NCBI GenBank assembly: GCA_038501195.1
Contig: JBBPUQ010000006.1
Span: 1,984,001 to 2,048,000 of the forward strand
Reading direction: 5' to 3'
Source: Nemania diffusa
Taxonomy: Eukaryota > Ascomycota > Sordariomycetes > Xylariales > Xylariaceae
Length of the DNA stretch: 64,000 bases
Positions 1-13,850 of the stretch are shown in pieces (position 1 is the stretch's first letter; each line of letters starts with the position of its first letter). Made by a program: the position numbers and the translations under genes. The notes beneath the pieces were generated by a model, which saw nothing but the letters and a program-made list of their open reading frames with translations, was not told the origin of the DNA and did not search any database.

Positions 1-3000
1 TGGGTGGAGGTGACCACTGAGAGAGCTACCAAGGCTGGCCAAGTACGAGCCAAGCCTCAAGCCACCAAGATTGTTAGGTATATCTATTGACAACTTTTTC
101 CTACCAAATCTCTAGCCGCGGGTATGTACGTATCTGCGTACAGTACAAGATTGAGTTCTCAATTCTACTATGACATTTAGCAGCTAGTCTGATAGGCAAA
201 CCTAGAGCTACTAGCGACGCCAGTGTCAACATTCGTCTTACATTCGTTACACGGATGTTGGCATCACAATATGAAACGACATTTCATCTGCCCCGGTCAT
301 GTCTCGCTGCTAAACCACCTAGGTGGTACGGGTAAGATGTTATCGTCGCCAAAAATACTGCACCGTTTCCATGAGAACATGCTGTGCACATACAGTACTT
401 GACTAGTGGTGTCATTCGGCGAAAAGTCCAAGGCGAGCCCAGCCAGCGCCACCCTTCGTCGAAGAGGGTGCCGGTCATCTTATAGTATCATATTCTAGAT
501 AGGTATTTCGAAGCGTGACCTAGAAGAGCTAGCAATGCAAGATAAATACCGCAATTTACTAACTCTTGTGGAGTGGCAGGTATTCCAGTGCCAAAACTCT
601 GGGGATGCTTGTGGGGGGTGACCAAGACCATGGCTCCCCGCCTATCTTCTGCTTGTCTCTACCCAGTCTGATGGATCTAAGATTCTATCTTGCGATGGGT
701 TCTATCGAGTACAGCGTATCCTCTCACACCCGCGTCGTTATGCCTAGCACGCTGTTGTGTATGGAAGATGCCTACAGATTACTGACATAGAGAGTAATGC
801 TCCCATGTAGACAAGCCAAGAAGTCCAAACGAGTACAATGCTATACTAGCTAGGCGGGTAGCGCAGGTGAGTAAAGAATCAATTTGCCCCCCATCGATAT
901 CTCTACGCCCTCCCCTAATTAGGTAGTGACTATCTAGATGGTTGATATGTCTAATGTAGGTGCCTAAGTATCGCATGAGACTTGGCTCGCGAAGACACGC
1001 ATGATGCCCTGCTACCATATTGGTAAAATATGGGAGGCTTGGCACTCACTTGTAATTTTGAATTGCGATTATTGTTCCAAGAAGCGCTGTCGACAACGAT
1101 GGTCATGGTACCACTTACACGTTACGGCTGTCAAACCTAGCGAACGATTCAAGGCTCTTAGAGCCGCTTGGCAAGGAGAACATGGGAAGGGTCTTCTCAT
1201 CATGTACAAACTAAGGGTACGTATCTGTCTTGCCTAATTGACAATAATTCATCGGGTCTCTACGACGCAGGTATCCGTAATCAATATAGAACCAACAAGA
1301 AGGGCGCATGCAAAACATACCTGTTCTGTAGGTACGCAGTAAGTGAGTGAGACATATTATATAATTGGTAGCCCTAAAGGGCGCTTCTACACCTGTGAAC
1401 TTCTTTACAGAACCTACACTCATTATCGTGGGGGCTCGCTGTCTGTCTCGGGTGACGACACTTTGCCCAGCTTTCTAGCGTCAAAAACAGATGAATTTTA
1501 TTCGTGGTGATTTGGCAAAGCAGGAATCTTTAATTCTTGAACAGACTTGGCTGTTCAGCCAGTCATTACAGTAAATTTGTCAATCCGCCCATTGGCATTC
1601 TTGGCAGCTAGTTTGTGGAGAGTACCATACAGGACAGAGGCCGCAAATCTCTTAATAGCAGCCATCTCATTGGCACCTTGTTGAACGACGTCCGCCGGTC
1701 TTTACCCGACTCGGAAACTTTAGCATGGCGGACAATTACAAAATAACATGTTATTATTACAGAGCAGTGAAATATCACCATCTGTTCAGCGAGTCGTGAT
1801 GCGAGAGTACCAATGCGCAATTGATTCCCTATCCTAAATGCTAGACAATGCATGTGGGTTCGCGATGTGGATGTTTGTTTGGTGGACCGGTATCGCCAGA
1901 AATGGCAATCCGTAAACAATTGAATTCAACGGATCCAGGACAATCCGACAATCTAGGTGAAATTGCACAGACGAAAATAATGGGATCTCTTAGAGTTATT
2001 CAAACTTCTTTTGCTATAGGGACTGCAGCACTCGCAATTGGTTATTGGTGGCTACAGCTCCCTTGTGACTGAAATGTGCAAACCCGTCTTGGCCAGCGTA
2101 AAGCAGGCAAAACCCATAGAGGTGTCACGTATCTCGGATGCCACGATTCGATTGCCAAGTCGCCGCGGGCAGTTTTTGGTGACATCGTGGACTCTAGTCG
2201 CTAACAACCGCCAGCTTGCTGAGGCTCTTGGCTAGACATGAAGATCGACAAGTGAATACATTCCCAAAAGGGTAATTGCACGAATTAGCGGTCTATCGTA
2301 CGTATAGTATTGTACTGGCGTGCTGGCTGTGTACGTATGTACAACTGAAGCTCCATTGAGTGAATTCATTGTTACTCAAGTAGGATTATTGTTACGGTGC
2401 CTACATATTCTCATTCGCAGGATGCTAGGCAACCCGGTGGCAGTACTGGATATGCTTATGCTACCTATACGAAAATCTAGGATATATTTGGAAGCAATTC
2501 CAAATGGGGTACTACGTAGATTTTGAGCACTGCTTAACACTGTTGTCTTAACCTAAATCGTCACGATGCATTGCGGCCCTAGGGCGACCGCCCCTTTTTT
2601 ATGACGAACCGTATGTACACAACACGATGCTTTTCGTTAGGGCGCGCTCATGCGTGTCTTTTGCGACTTCGGTACTGGGAAGCCTCAATTGGCTACTAGC
2701 TAGGTGAGCTGCCTCACCTTTGCATCATTTGTAGCCCCGGGTGTCAGCCCTGAAACTCGGTCCATCCATCCATCGGCAAGAATGGCGGTGTATAAGATTA
2801 TAAGATTCTAGAAACGGACGAAAGAGGGAGTGCAGTGACCATGCAATGGACATGTACTTCCCTTGTGGCTTGCAGAATCGCGATGCAAAAACAAAAACCC
2901 CCCGGTGAGCGATTGGTCCAGGCTTGACCGACGTTATGTACATGTAGAACAGGCGTACCCTCGCCATATGACACTGACCGAACCAAACGATGCCATTTGC

Positions 3001-4306
3001 TAGTGTTTACCTATCAAGTACTTACACAACCTATCTATGCATTGCGAGCACGTCTCCAGGTTTTCTTCCCCACGCCATCGAGGTAATCCCCAGATAAAGT
3101 TTCCGTCGCCCCTGTCCTCACCGTCGTGTGTGCCCGCTTACACCCACTTCCCGCACCCGTCCCATTGATCCCTTCACCATGCTGGTTCGGCTGCGCTGTG
3201 CATCCCAATCCGATTGCTCACGCGACAGCGACAGGCAGGACGCACAGCGAAGACACCACACCCGGCCGATGTTTCATGCCCGCCCAAAGGCCCTGGTACG
3301 GCAGGGATAAGCCCACATCATCCCGCACGCCGCAGTGGGCCAAGCCGGGTGGCCCCCGATGGGCAGAAAAAGCTTCGTGTCGCCGTATCAGGGGTTCAGG
3401 AGCCTGGGTAGAGTAACCCAGAAAGACACCAATCTTTGTATTTGATACAGACTACACACTACAAACCCAACTCGGTGACACACCGCAGCTACATGTAGAT
3501 TGCGGTATCGTTCTCACCTCACTAGTCACGGCCATGCCTAGACAGAAGACAGGAGCAGCCCGCCAGGCTAGAATGCACCTCAAGCGGATGGTTATGCGTA
3601 GGTAGGTAGATAGGTAGGTTGCGATCACACTGGCAGGCTAGTGCAGATGTGGCTTCACACCAGCCTGCACAAGAAAATACCTCACTCGAATGACGAGCCT
3701 CTCTGTTTGTCTAAAGGCGTGTAAGTCCACACGGCGTACAGCACTGTACACGTCACGTTCTTAGAGGACCGCGATCTATATCAAATGGGAGTCGTGAGCG
3801 GACCTTAGTGATTGTATTACTCGTCATGCTGAGGCCGCCCTCTCGTACAGAATACCTACAGAAGTGCACCACAATACCGTAGATAGGGCCTCGATCCATG
3901 ATGCGAGTTTCACTGCCGTTCCTGCCAAGTCGATTGTGCGCGGATCCGATCTCTTGGTATTGCGAGGCATGCCATTACATGAGCTACACGTCGGTCCGAC
4001 AAACACTTGGCAATTTCGATAGCAAAAAGGAGACGACACGCAGACCTTGGCGTCGTCGAATGCGAGACATGGGAAGCGTTTGTACATGCTCTGGCCCGTC
4101 TCGGAGGGGACACTACCGGCAGATGCCAATATTCTGTCCAGACGCCGTCCGTCTGACCCGAGGCCTCTTGGCCGGTTACGCTTCAGGCATCGGGTACAAA
4201 TAACAGTGCGATGCCATCCTGATCGAGCCCGAGATTGCCGCCACGAGGTTTCACAATATTCTTGGCCGCCAAGCGGTCAGGAATTGTTCCCAATTGCTCC
4301 CAATTA

Positions 4307-4327
4307 CTGCTGCTGCTGCTGCTGCTG
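4307..4327. repeat. (CTG)7 microsatellite
   Basis: Seven uninterrupted CTG triplets followed by CAG. It lies in a stretch without a supported gene, so it is treated as a simple repeat and not as coding polyalanine or polyleucine. Confidence 0.9.
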
Positions 4328-4369
4328 CAGTTGATCGCTGCTCTCGTAGTGAATTGCCAAGCGTAGGGC

Positions 4370-4392
4370 ACAGCCTACAGCCTACAGCCTAC
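4370..4392. repeat. three copies of a 7-nt ACAGCCT tandem repeat
   Basis: Three head-to-tail copies of ACAGCCT run directly into a CTATCTA-rich stretch. This is a short tandem repeat in non-coding DNA with no evident function. Confidence 0.8.
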
Positions 4393-7300
4393 CTATCTAC
4401 TATCTACTCACTCTGTACTGTAACGTTCCTCATGTCTTGTCTCGGCTCTTTTACGTCAGTCGACTTGCTGCTCACGAATGCGGAAGGCGATGCCGCAGGA
4501 CAGGCCCCCCATGCGCCGAGCCGGCTACTGAGTTTGCCAAGGTGGTGGCGGCTGCGTGAAAGGCAATCCGGGGAATGTCGCCAAGCTGCACTGAGTCTGG
4601 CTGCGCTGGATGACACCACTGATCGACCAGGAGGACCGAGAACATAGCTCCCTCGGTTTTACGTTCCAGTGTGATGATACCGCATGGTCAGCTGCGACCC
4701 TCCCTCGGCGATAGGTATCCCTATTCCTTTCAGATCCAAAATAGTTACTTTTATCAGTCACTCAGGCTTTTCGATCGACGCTGCGCAATCCACGCGATTC
4801 TTGGCGATGCCACTCACCAGGTAGACATGCGTAGGACGGACCCCCATACATCGACACGTTTTTGCTGATAAGCTGATAGCCGACCAGGTTTAAAATAGAA
4901 GCCATTCCGCTCATTCCGAAATGGCGTTATGGATACCTGGTACTACGCATACGCATTGTATGTGAGCGTAATATGGTGAGCATGCTACAAGCTGACCCCA
5001 GATGATTGGGCAAACCATGCTCTAAGGCTAGGATAGAGTCCTATAACTCATATTGATGATGTAGAGTGATGTGAATGTCATGATAACGCTTGATTAGGTA
5101 GCCGGCGAAGGCGTCTCGGCCATGGGTAGGTCCTGTACTTGTATGGATCTACACGGGCTGGGCATATCTAAAGCAGTATCAGTGTTAGATATGTTACACG
5201 CAACCGTGAATATGGACTAGACACATTACTATAGTAGTGTATTCTAGGCAGCGATAACTACTTTGGGCTTTTAATCTGGGAAAATGATGGATATCAAAGT
5301 TCCAGCTTGCCCAGCACTCTCTTTGCAGCCGTCGGTTATGCCAAGTATTACGACAAGAAATTAGAGTTGTCAGATCTACCTTGGCACAGCCAGGATACTT
5401 ACCACCAGCTAATGACAATATTTCAATCCCATTGTGAATGCGTGTCGCTCCCAGGACTTCCACAAACATCCTGTCGCTTTACATTGGCACCTGGAAAGTG
5501 TTAACCATGGATTCTCTTACAAGGTACTCTTCACGAAAACACCAATGAAAACAGTCGACCAATGAGCTCGGGAGATCGAAACACATGGGAGTTATCTACA
5601 AATAGTCATCTATAACTTGCTTAGGAAACATTAGCCAAACGGCCACTCAACTTCAAACTATGATGGAGACTAGAATACAACGTATTCGCAAAGCTACCTA
5701 CATTTAGGATAGATAAATGTCATCCACGGAGTGTCAGGCTACATTTAGAGTCACATCGATATCTTGCAGCTAAATACTACGTAGACCAACGAGCTTGTAG
5801 ACACCATGGTTTGATAGTACTCCCTAATTACACTAGAAGAATTGATAAGTATCGATTAAGGATACATCAATGTATACTCTGTACATGCTTATAACTTACT
5901 TTCTTCTTCTTTGCCTTGGCAAATACTTAGGTCGAAACATGGATGAAATTTCTGGTAAGCCAAGCCCTACTATTGCTCAAACCAAGTTGCCAAGCTTCTT
6001 CCCGTCGTGATCTACCGGTAGTGTGTAAATTACCAATAGGCCAGCTGGCTAGCAGCTTCGTCACCGTGGGGAAAGACTTACGGTACCTACTTCCAAGATC
6101 AGTGACTTTTGTACTACCTCTGGATCGGATCTCCGTTCTCATATTCCAGATACCTCCGAGATACGGCGTATGCAAGTAAGTACAGTCATATTATGCCGCT
6201 AGGATATTAGACAGGGCGTCGCGTTAATACCGACACCCTCTAAGAAGCATAACTTCCTTGGCAATGCCAGCTGTGTTGCTAATTGCTAGTGACCCCTTTT
6301 CTCCTTTCTTGCCCCATCGAACCAAGATAGATAATGTCGTACAGTAGATGCCATACTACGTATGGTAAGGCTCGCAAAGCTTGGCAAGTCAACAGAAAAG
6401 TAGGGAGAATCCTCCTGGGATGCTCAACATCTGTAATTAGTCTCTTCTATCCCTTCGTCTGCTGGTACTGCGTAATAGCGGCGCATCCTGTCTCGCTAGT
6501 GATTCGTTAGGGGACATACCTATACTCATAGTCGCTAGGATTTCGGCCATCTGCCAGAAACTCCCGTATCTATTCTGGCTTGTAGTCTCGATGACTCAAA
6601 TGAATTCGTACTTGACGGTCTGTTACTATTGCTAGAGATGCGGTTAGCCAGACTTATATTCTGTCATAGTAGGGCTTACGGTGTAAGCTTGCTATCCCGG
6701 ATATGGAAGAATGAAACAGGCAAAATAGGACTGGTGACTGGAATCGCAAATCTCATGGACTTTCCATTCTCCGATTTGAATGGAACTGATTTATCTACTC
6801 GAATACTGAACTGCGCCTGCTCCGCACAGCTAGACGGTCGTCGCGTAGACACTCCAGATCTTGCAACGTCACGGATCAATTGTATGAGGCATCAAAACTC
6901 ATTCTTATTCCTTCTCATGATCTCTGTTGGTGGTCCATATCGCCGCTGATGGTACCTCGTCGTAGACTCCAATGAATGCAGCGCAGATGATGTCGAATTG
7001 GATAGGAGACATAGCATGCCAACAGCACAGTTACCTGGAAGATAAGTTGTTCAAGAAACTCAATTTCTATGAGCTCACTTTCATAACACCTAGGTTCACA
7101 GTTGACTCAAAAGATTCGAACGCCATTGCACGCATAGCAAGTTAAGAGGGAGCTTCAATGTTGGCGGTAGGGGGAGCCCATTCGCGGCCATAGCCCCAAA
7201 ACCTCGGATTATCTCTTAAGTACCGTGTGTTAAACTAAACTCCTGTTGTTATTTCAACGGTAGAATGATTATTCACCATTTCCTTCTCCTTCTATTTCTC

Positions 7301-8988
7301 CTCCTATTAGTATGTCATGATAGCGCAAGCTGTGACTAGTAAGCAATCCGGCAAACTTCGACTTTATCAATAGATCAGCTTAGTCAACGTTAACTAAGCA
7401 AAACAAAGCGCAAGGATAACGCAGACTTCTGTGTCCCCTGAATACAACTGCGAGCAACTCATAGGTAGTTTGTGAAAGCCTAATTGCTATTACCGCCGTT
7501 GCTACAACTATTACTATCACTGCTACCATTACTACCGGCACCGCGGGCTTACTATAGATTGTATTTCCAACAGAAATAGGTTGCGGTAAAGTTACATTAC
7601 CTGACCTCGCTCCTATAAAAGTAATTCTTATTTCTGTATTAGTATAAGAGCTAACTAACTAACGTAAAATACATATAGTCAAGGAACTTTGTTCTTGCCT
7701 GTCTATACAGCAAGGCTAGTTAGTGCAGTGCTAAGTTGTTTGTTGTTTACTGCAAACTCACACCATTAATAGTCCAGGTCTTTAGTATTATGTTAGCTAT
7801 ATATATATCCCTTTTGTTTATATTCTTACTTACATTTAAGCAAGTCACTGCACAGTTATTAGCATATCAATTAACACCCCCTTTTATAACTGTATATTAC
7901 TAGTTTGTTGTTCAAGTAAGCTATCACTCTATTGTACCCCAATCAGCACATCTACCAGTCTCGCGGGCTCTCAGAAAGCCTATCACACTCATTCCACTCA
8001 ACCGAGTATATTAAGGATCAGTCAGATCAACCGATTTGGTACTATGTCCTGCACTTGCCGTACAATATTAGGTAGAGTTCGATCTCCTCTATAACTTAAT
8101 ATCAACTAGTACATTCTGAGCCTATCTTGGGTCATCCATTGCTACAAGCTCTGCCCTTCTACCTCGTCTTCAGACCCTATCGAAAAGGTACCATTGCATT
8201 CTATACACCGCCCGAGAATTTGAGTGCGAGACCTTTCATGGCAAATAGGGAGAACCCGTTTCTGGACATGATGTTGATAGCGATGTTGGTATAATTTCTA
8301 TTCTTGTACTAAAGGGTTAGTATAACATACCGCCGGCTAGGTCACTTCAGTCCTAGCTTTTCTGACTTGCACGCTGTTATATCGTACGCAGTGTTACAAG
8401 AAAACACGATGCTATTATAGCAATGTTGTAATAAAAACAGAAGAACATTTCCAGCTTTAACTTTTTACAAAAGCAGGTATAGCCAGAAAAACATAGCAGT
8501 ATCGACCTAGTATTAAAAACCAGCCATGCAGTTGGTATAACAGTATTATACCATATGTGACAGAATAACGAAGAATTCGGGCGCGTGACCTAGCTAACAC
8601 TCTAGTTCTCACATGTACCCAAAAAGGGCCCTGTAGGTAGTCCATAGGCTCTCGGTAGGTCTATTGTGCTTGTGCGGCGACCGTTGATGCTTTCTAGGAA
8701 ATTTGGTTTCTAGAATGCCGCATCGAAGCAGATTACGATAATGACTACCCTGTATCAGCTTAGACCGTTTCTGGCTCGCTACCTAGCCTCAGGATACAAC
8801 CCATCATGCGAGTCGGATTCTGGGAAACGACGTTCTACTATTCAGAGAGAGACACTTAGCTAAGGTTAGCAAGCCTTCATCAGACCATCTGGAGTTGTTT
8901 TTGATCTTAATAGAATATATATACGAAACTAAGCATACGTCCTCATGCATCTTGCACGGGCAGTTCAATAATTAGTACATGATAATAT

Positions 8989-10666
8989 CTAATCCCGCAT
9001 CCATGGATGCTGGCGGGATATATTTGTGCTGTAGGAAGCACCGGAGCCTTGAGTGGCAATATCTTCGTGAATTTCAAACTCTGTATGACGAAGAATACCG
9101 CCTTTCACGGTCTCCGTACTCGGCTTATGCATTGAGCCAAACCCCATAGTCTTCGTAGGTTTCAAATCTGCAAGTTGGACTTCGCTGTCCTCGTCAACCA
9201 TACGGCGCGTACTAAGTTTGTCATCGTCACCGGAGTGCGGCCAAATGGTTGGCATTGTGCGATCCTCTGTGAGCCTTTTTGGGCTGGACATATTTTTGCA
9301 ATATCTGAAGGTCGCAGCGAGCCGATTACCAAGCCAGGTCTCATGGAGGACCTTGGGGATGGCGGTGATGTCTAAAGATATCATGAATGAGTGACACATA
9401 AATATAATGTGGGTTATGCTGAATGAGTCCGAGCCCAGACAGAGGAAATAAGAAACGGTAGGGAGTACGTACTGTGAACTAATAGAACGCAGGATACTTC
9501 AGGGAAAGCCCAGAGATAAAGGTTTGCAAGGGAATAGTTTGTGTCGCCTTCATTGACATACAAAAATCCGTGAGTTGCGTAAATCCGACCAGTTGCACAC
9601 ACAATAGACCTGTTCAACCCTTTAGCTATCATGATACGGAATCGTCAAGTCGAAAGGGGGGCAACGAACAGTATACCAAATGAAAATATAATTGAGACGT
9701 CCAACTTTCTGCTCTTTGCCATGTGTAGATTCCAAATGACTCTCTGAGGGAGAACGAATATAAATATATCGACGACAAGGTTGAAGTAAGCAGCTGTGAG
9801 ATTTAGTGCTTTCGTGTCGATACACGAGCCCTTTATCCAAGGCTCCCAAATAGAGTAGAGGGGGATACATTCTAAGGCTTCACCAATTATCCCGGCCCCG
9901 TAAAACATTATATTGAAAACGATGAGTATACGAGCTCCCCAGTAAAAAGTTCGATTCTCTGCGTTTGGAACAAATAGGTGCACTATGAAGCTGGTCAGGG
10001 AAAAGTCGGAATTTGCTATACGGTACGCAGAGTCTCGACTTACTCCATTCCAAAAGGATGGCGACCTTTGCAAACACCATAGTTATAGCGTAAACAATAG
10101 TGAAGATAATCGCCGTCTAAATGTCCATGGTTAGCATAAAAGGAGGTGGGAATAAAGCATAGGATAGAGACATACGTAGAGAATTATCTGGTATTCTCGA
10201 AAGCGAACGTTCCATTGGTGCACGAAGAATCCTCCATAATAGTACTGTGTGAAGAAAGACCAAGCCACGCCCGCATAACCTCCCTGTACGATGATTAGTA
10301 CGATGCCGAGGGATATGATTTCATTGGAAAGCATACAAATGCTGCAAGACCTAGGTCTTTCCCACAATGATCTGTTAGCAATACTGGACTGCAAAGTATG
10401 TGATATTCAATGCCATGGATATGCGACCTACAATCTTCCAGTCTCATCTTCTTCACAATGACGAGGCGTGAGTAAAGACGTATAGCAATGGACATAACGA
10501 CCAGTGTGAGGCAAACAGCAGAGACCGCGATTGCGACCACGCGGCGGCTTTCTGGCTTGCTAAAGTCGGGCGTAACGCCTTCCGGGGGTTCCATGGCAGG
10601 GCCATCTAATATTTGCTGCTGTACAGCAGTTGAAAGATTGGGAAAGCTGTAGATTAAATCCATCAC
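8989..10666 (-). CDS. rhodopsin-domain integral membrane protein (possibly frameshifted)
   Basis: Fungal rhodopsin-domain (heptahelical, function unknown) membrane protein family. Exons as read on the minus strand: 10666-10432, about 10388/10341-10176, 10116-10044, 9982-9670, 9609-9473 and 9371-8989. Family signatures are clear: IRLYSR then MRLED after the first helix, HQWNVRF, FAKVAILLEW-M-HLFVP, CIPLYSIWEPW, and LWAFPEVSCVLLV before a polar C-terminal tail. Phases from the second exon to the stop agree at every junction, with a TTTAG or CAG acceptor each time. Between exon 1 (phase-1 donor GTAGGT at 10431) and exon 2, no AG acceptor I could find restores frame, so either one base is missing or added, or splicing is non-canonical. 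The 5' part may therefore be a pseudogene. The family is secure; the intactness is not. Confidence 0.72.
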
Positions 10667-12753
10667 GCCTGGTTTACGACGGTATACGGATAATAATATT
10701 GACCGCTAGAATGAAGCATTCGTTCATCAGCGTTTGATATAGAGTCACTACCCGTCCCCCTTCCAAAAGCATGAACGATGGAGAAATAGAGAAGAGCGCG
10801 ACTAATATACAGTTTAATAATTACGGGCCCAGATCGGATCCTCAAACCGAATCTTACGAGCCTGGGGATGTTTAAGACTTGACGGTTTGGATCTACGCAT
10901 GAATAGTACATTGTCCGCGTAACTTAGCTCAGATGTTACCTGTGTATAAGTGTAGTTGGGAAGCCTTAGGCTCGGTGGCAAGTCACCACATGAGGGGCAC
11001 ACTATACTGAAACCTCTATCATTCTCCATCATTCTTACAACTAGTTAGACAACTAGGCACTCGCCTAGACTAATAATGTCTCCGAGCATAGGGTGAGCAC
11101 ATCCGATCTCAATAAAAGGATCGGCGCTAATCCCACTCACGCGACGATGCGCTCCAGGTGCGCTCCAAGTCCGCTCTAGACTTCTCCCTGTTCAAGGTTA
11201 TTCCTATTCAGGGTTACTAACCAGTAAAACCTCGTCTCACCTATCCGTATCCAGGAAGGTAGCTACACTAGAGCTATAAGCGCCTACCTCAATGTGGATA
11301 GTGTACCGGTGTGGTGGGCGTGGCCTGATATGTGCACGGAAATAGCGAGCCTTCTTTTCTATTTACCTATCTACCATGCCTAGATAGTCTCATTTACGCA
11401 AAACTCTCCAAACTATAGTCTACACATAGGGTTCAAAAGGTCCGGCCCAAGACCATGAGCCGCGATAGATGCCCTTGGCATCCCAGCCCTTTGGGTCCGT
11501 GCATTTCTATACTTGGACTAATCAATGTCTTTAGGTAATCAGTAGACTACTGGTGTACTAGATATTATGCTCGGGTCCTCTAGTTTATTTAGTTATGGGC
11601 TATCGCTTGCTGACTCGCATGCTCTACTAACGTGTGACGGCTGTGTGGGACAGGACCACTTCTACGAGAAAGGATGGGAATCGAACCTATCCCCATTGTA
11701 TAATGGTTACCAAGTGTAGAATTAATACCCAAATATTGTACTATTTTAATACTGCCAAATTTTTAGCGCATGTTTCTCGCTCGTGGATTGGGCTTTCGCT
11801 AGGTATTTCTCTCTGTCGTTATATTCGACTACTCAACATTAAAGCAATTGGGAACAAAAAAGGAGAAACTAAGAGGTTGATTGCGTCTACAATTCTAAAT
11901 AATGATGATACGAATGTGTATTTAGCACCGGCGTTGCATAGATATATTCCAAGCAGCTACAGCGAAGACGACAGCACTCGCAGCCAAGGCTCCACCTCCG
12001 TGGTCTTCGTTTCTAGATAGTGACCGAACTAAACAACATGATTTTTTTTCGTAATCCGACTCGAAATATCTATTATCACCACATCTATGACTACTATCGT
12101 TCAAGAGCCGGTACATAAAAGATCAAAAACGTATAGAGAGGGATACATCGCGGGGACGCGGGTGGCACCGAGATATTGTTTTAATAGGAGATGTGTGACG
12201 AGGGTGAAATCCCCTTTTCTGGAGAGCTAGCGAGAAAGCAGAAGAAGTTCTTAGATCGGGTCCTCGCAAGATTATAACGTATTTAGGAAGTGATACGGCT
12301 ATGAAGGATAGACTGGTCTTACAAACTTTGAATCATTCTGGTCGATACGTCAAAGGATACCAATCTATGCTCAAACGATCGATATTGTTTCAGAGATATT
12401 TCAACTCTCGACGAAGTGCAGTGGACATGTACACATCCACGTGTGCTTCTATGCTCACTGTTTCCATCTTATAAGCCTAAGCAGAGTGTTTCAATCACAA
12501 ATACTACTTTATTTACGATTTCTTAATAAATAAATAAAAAAGAAGGCAAGCTATCACCGGGCTACAGGTTGTAAGGCAAGGGTTTTTAGTCACGCAAAGA
12601 ATCTAGGAGTTGCTTGACTCCAGCATATACTATCATATCATATATTCTAATTAGCCTGGTAATTATTTACTATGCCTTGGCGATATATATCTTCTATTTT
12701 TGCGCTCACTAATTATTCTTAATTATCTATGCGACATAACCTTCTCTTGGATG
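10667..12753. other. intergenic, no supported gene
   Basis: This separates two minus-strand rhodopsin-domain genes. A 128-codon plus-strand frame at 11634-12020 has no recognisable motif. Around 11670 there is a short sequence resembling a tRNA T-arm on the minus strand, but no matching acceptor or D-arm follows. Nothing else is supported. Confidence 0.5.
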
Positions 12754-13850
12754 TCACTCTAAAAAGAGAACCTCCGTGCTAGTTGTTCCTACAAGGTCGG
12801 TGGCGATACGGAACGAGTCGGGATCACTTCTACCAACTCGTGGGGGCCAAATTCGGTGTGAGACGGTCGGATTAGGATTAGGCGCAAGAGACCTTTTTTT
12901 CTGCATCGCTTTACGAACCAGAGCACTGCAGACTGGTGCCGACCCAATAATCATTGCAATGGTTTGCTCGCCGATCGTGACGAGGGTGTAAAGAGTGTAC
13001 GCGACGGTTACCTCAGTTAAGTCGTAGCCCACATAGGCCTGATACCAAAGACGGCCGATGCTAATAATGGGCGCGAGTGCTCCAAAACTGAAGGCGGCCG
13101 CGAGCGTCCATTTCCGTTTCTTGCTTAATCGTAGTGCCCATACAGATACTATTGGTATCGCCAATACTATCAAATCGCTAGCAACATTAACAGCAGATGA
13201 GATAATCAGTACTGACCAGTGGCTCGAACAGGTTTCCCCGGTTCTTAAACCACGGCCGGCGCACTCTAATAATGTGACAAGAACGAAGGTAACGGTGTAA
13301 AGCACATTGACTATGATAGTGGCCCATATCACCCACCAGAGCGTCGACCTATTAGCTCCGCGAGGGAAGAATAGACGGATATAGAGAAGTAGGATGGAAG
13401 CTTTAGCAAGCAAGATGGCCACTCGCGCTATTTCTTGTGCGTCGGTGAACAACTAGAAAGAGGTAATGTAATGATTAGGCTAAGTTGTACTTCGAAAATG
13501 CATTGCAATCGGCTTACTCTATTGAATTGCTTTTGCTCATCGGCAGAGACCTCATCTATACTTAACCCACCGCCGTAACGTATCATGAGAGACTGTATAA
13601 TGCATAGCGCAATAGTAGCTAGCCAGGCAGATACCATGATCCCTTTTGTGACAAGATTAGATATTTCTCGGGGCTTTTAGAGAATAGTGCTTTACGTACA
13701 GTCATCCCACCAGAGACGCTTTTGCACAAAATACCTCGTATACATCCGCAAAGCAGTCGAAATAGTGCTCAATCCAATAGCCAGTACCACCACTGTGACT
13801 ATCACGGAGGACGCTATAGAATCGATCTTTAGAGCACCCTCGCTGGACAT
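12754..13850 (-). CDS. rhodopsin-domain integral membrane protein
   Basis: Multi-pass membrane protein of the fungal rhodopsin-domain family, with no established biochemical role. Three exons: 13850-13700, 13642-13518 and 13452-12754, giving 975 nt and 324 residues with all phases consistent. The start (MSSEGALKIDS) is chosen because it lies just before the first hydrophobic helix; an upstream in-frame ATG at 13979 would add 43 residues. Visible signatures are RMYTRYFVQKRLWWDD after helix 1, RYGGGLSIDEVS, ILLAKASILLLYIRLFFPRG, the C-x-x-HW-x-V-L-IIS-S-A-NV-ASD-LIVLAIPI stretch, and a YTLYTLVTIGEQTIAMIIGS helix. A basic and polar C-terminal tail follows. It is a divergent paralogue of the 9-10.7 kb and 22.9-24.4 kb genes. 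Confidence 0.88.

Larger units (their letters stand above)
1..8988. other. gene-poor region, no supported gene
   Basis: Only short open frames occur on either strand (all below about 110 codons), and none shows a recognisable domain, a signal peptide with follow-up exon, or consistent coding over linked exons. Short low-complexity tracts are present, including TAGGTA-type repeats near 3600 and two microsatellites near 4.3 kb. I see no RNA gene or transposase remnant that I could defend. Confidence 0.6.

Noticed and set aside
3126..3416. Overlapping GC-rich frames (up to 96 codons)
   Set aside because: Open in three frames at once because of base composition; no start context, domain or splice partner.
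6629..6949. 106-codon plus-strand frame with an opposing 67-codon frame
   Set aside because: Neither has family signatures, and no exon continuation was found on either side.
11660..11740. Minus-strand sequence resembling a tRNA T-arm and 3' end (GGTTCGATTCCC context)
   Set aside because: No complementary acceptor strand, D-arm or anticodon stem is found at the right distance, and one T-stem pair is mismatched.
11634..12020. 128-codon plus-strand frame
   Set aside because: No recognisable motif, and it overlaps the tRNA-like sequence and AT-rich tracts; likely chance.
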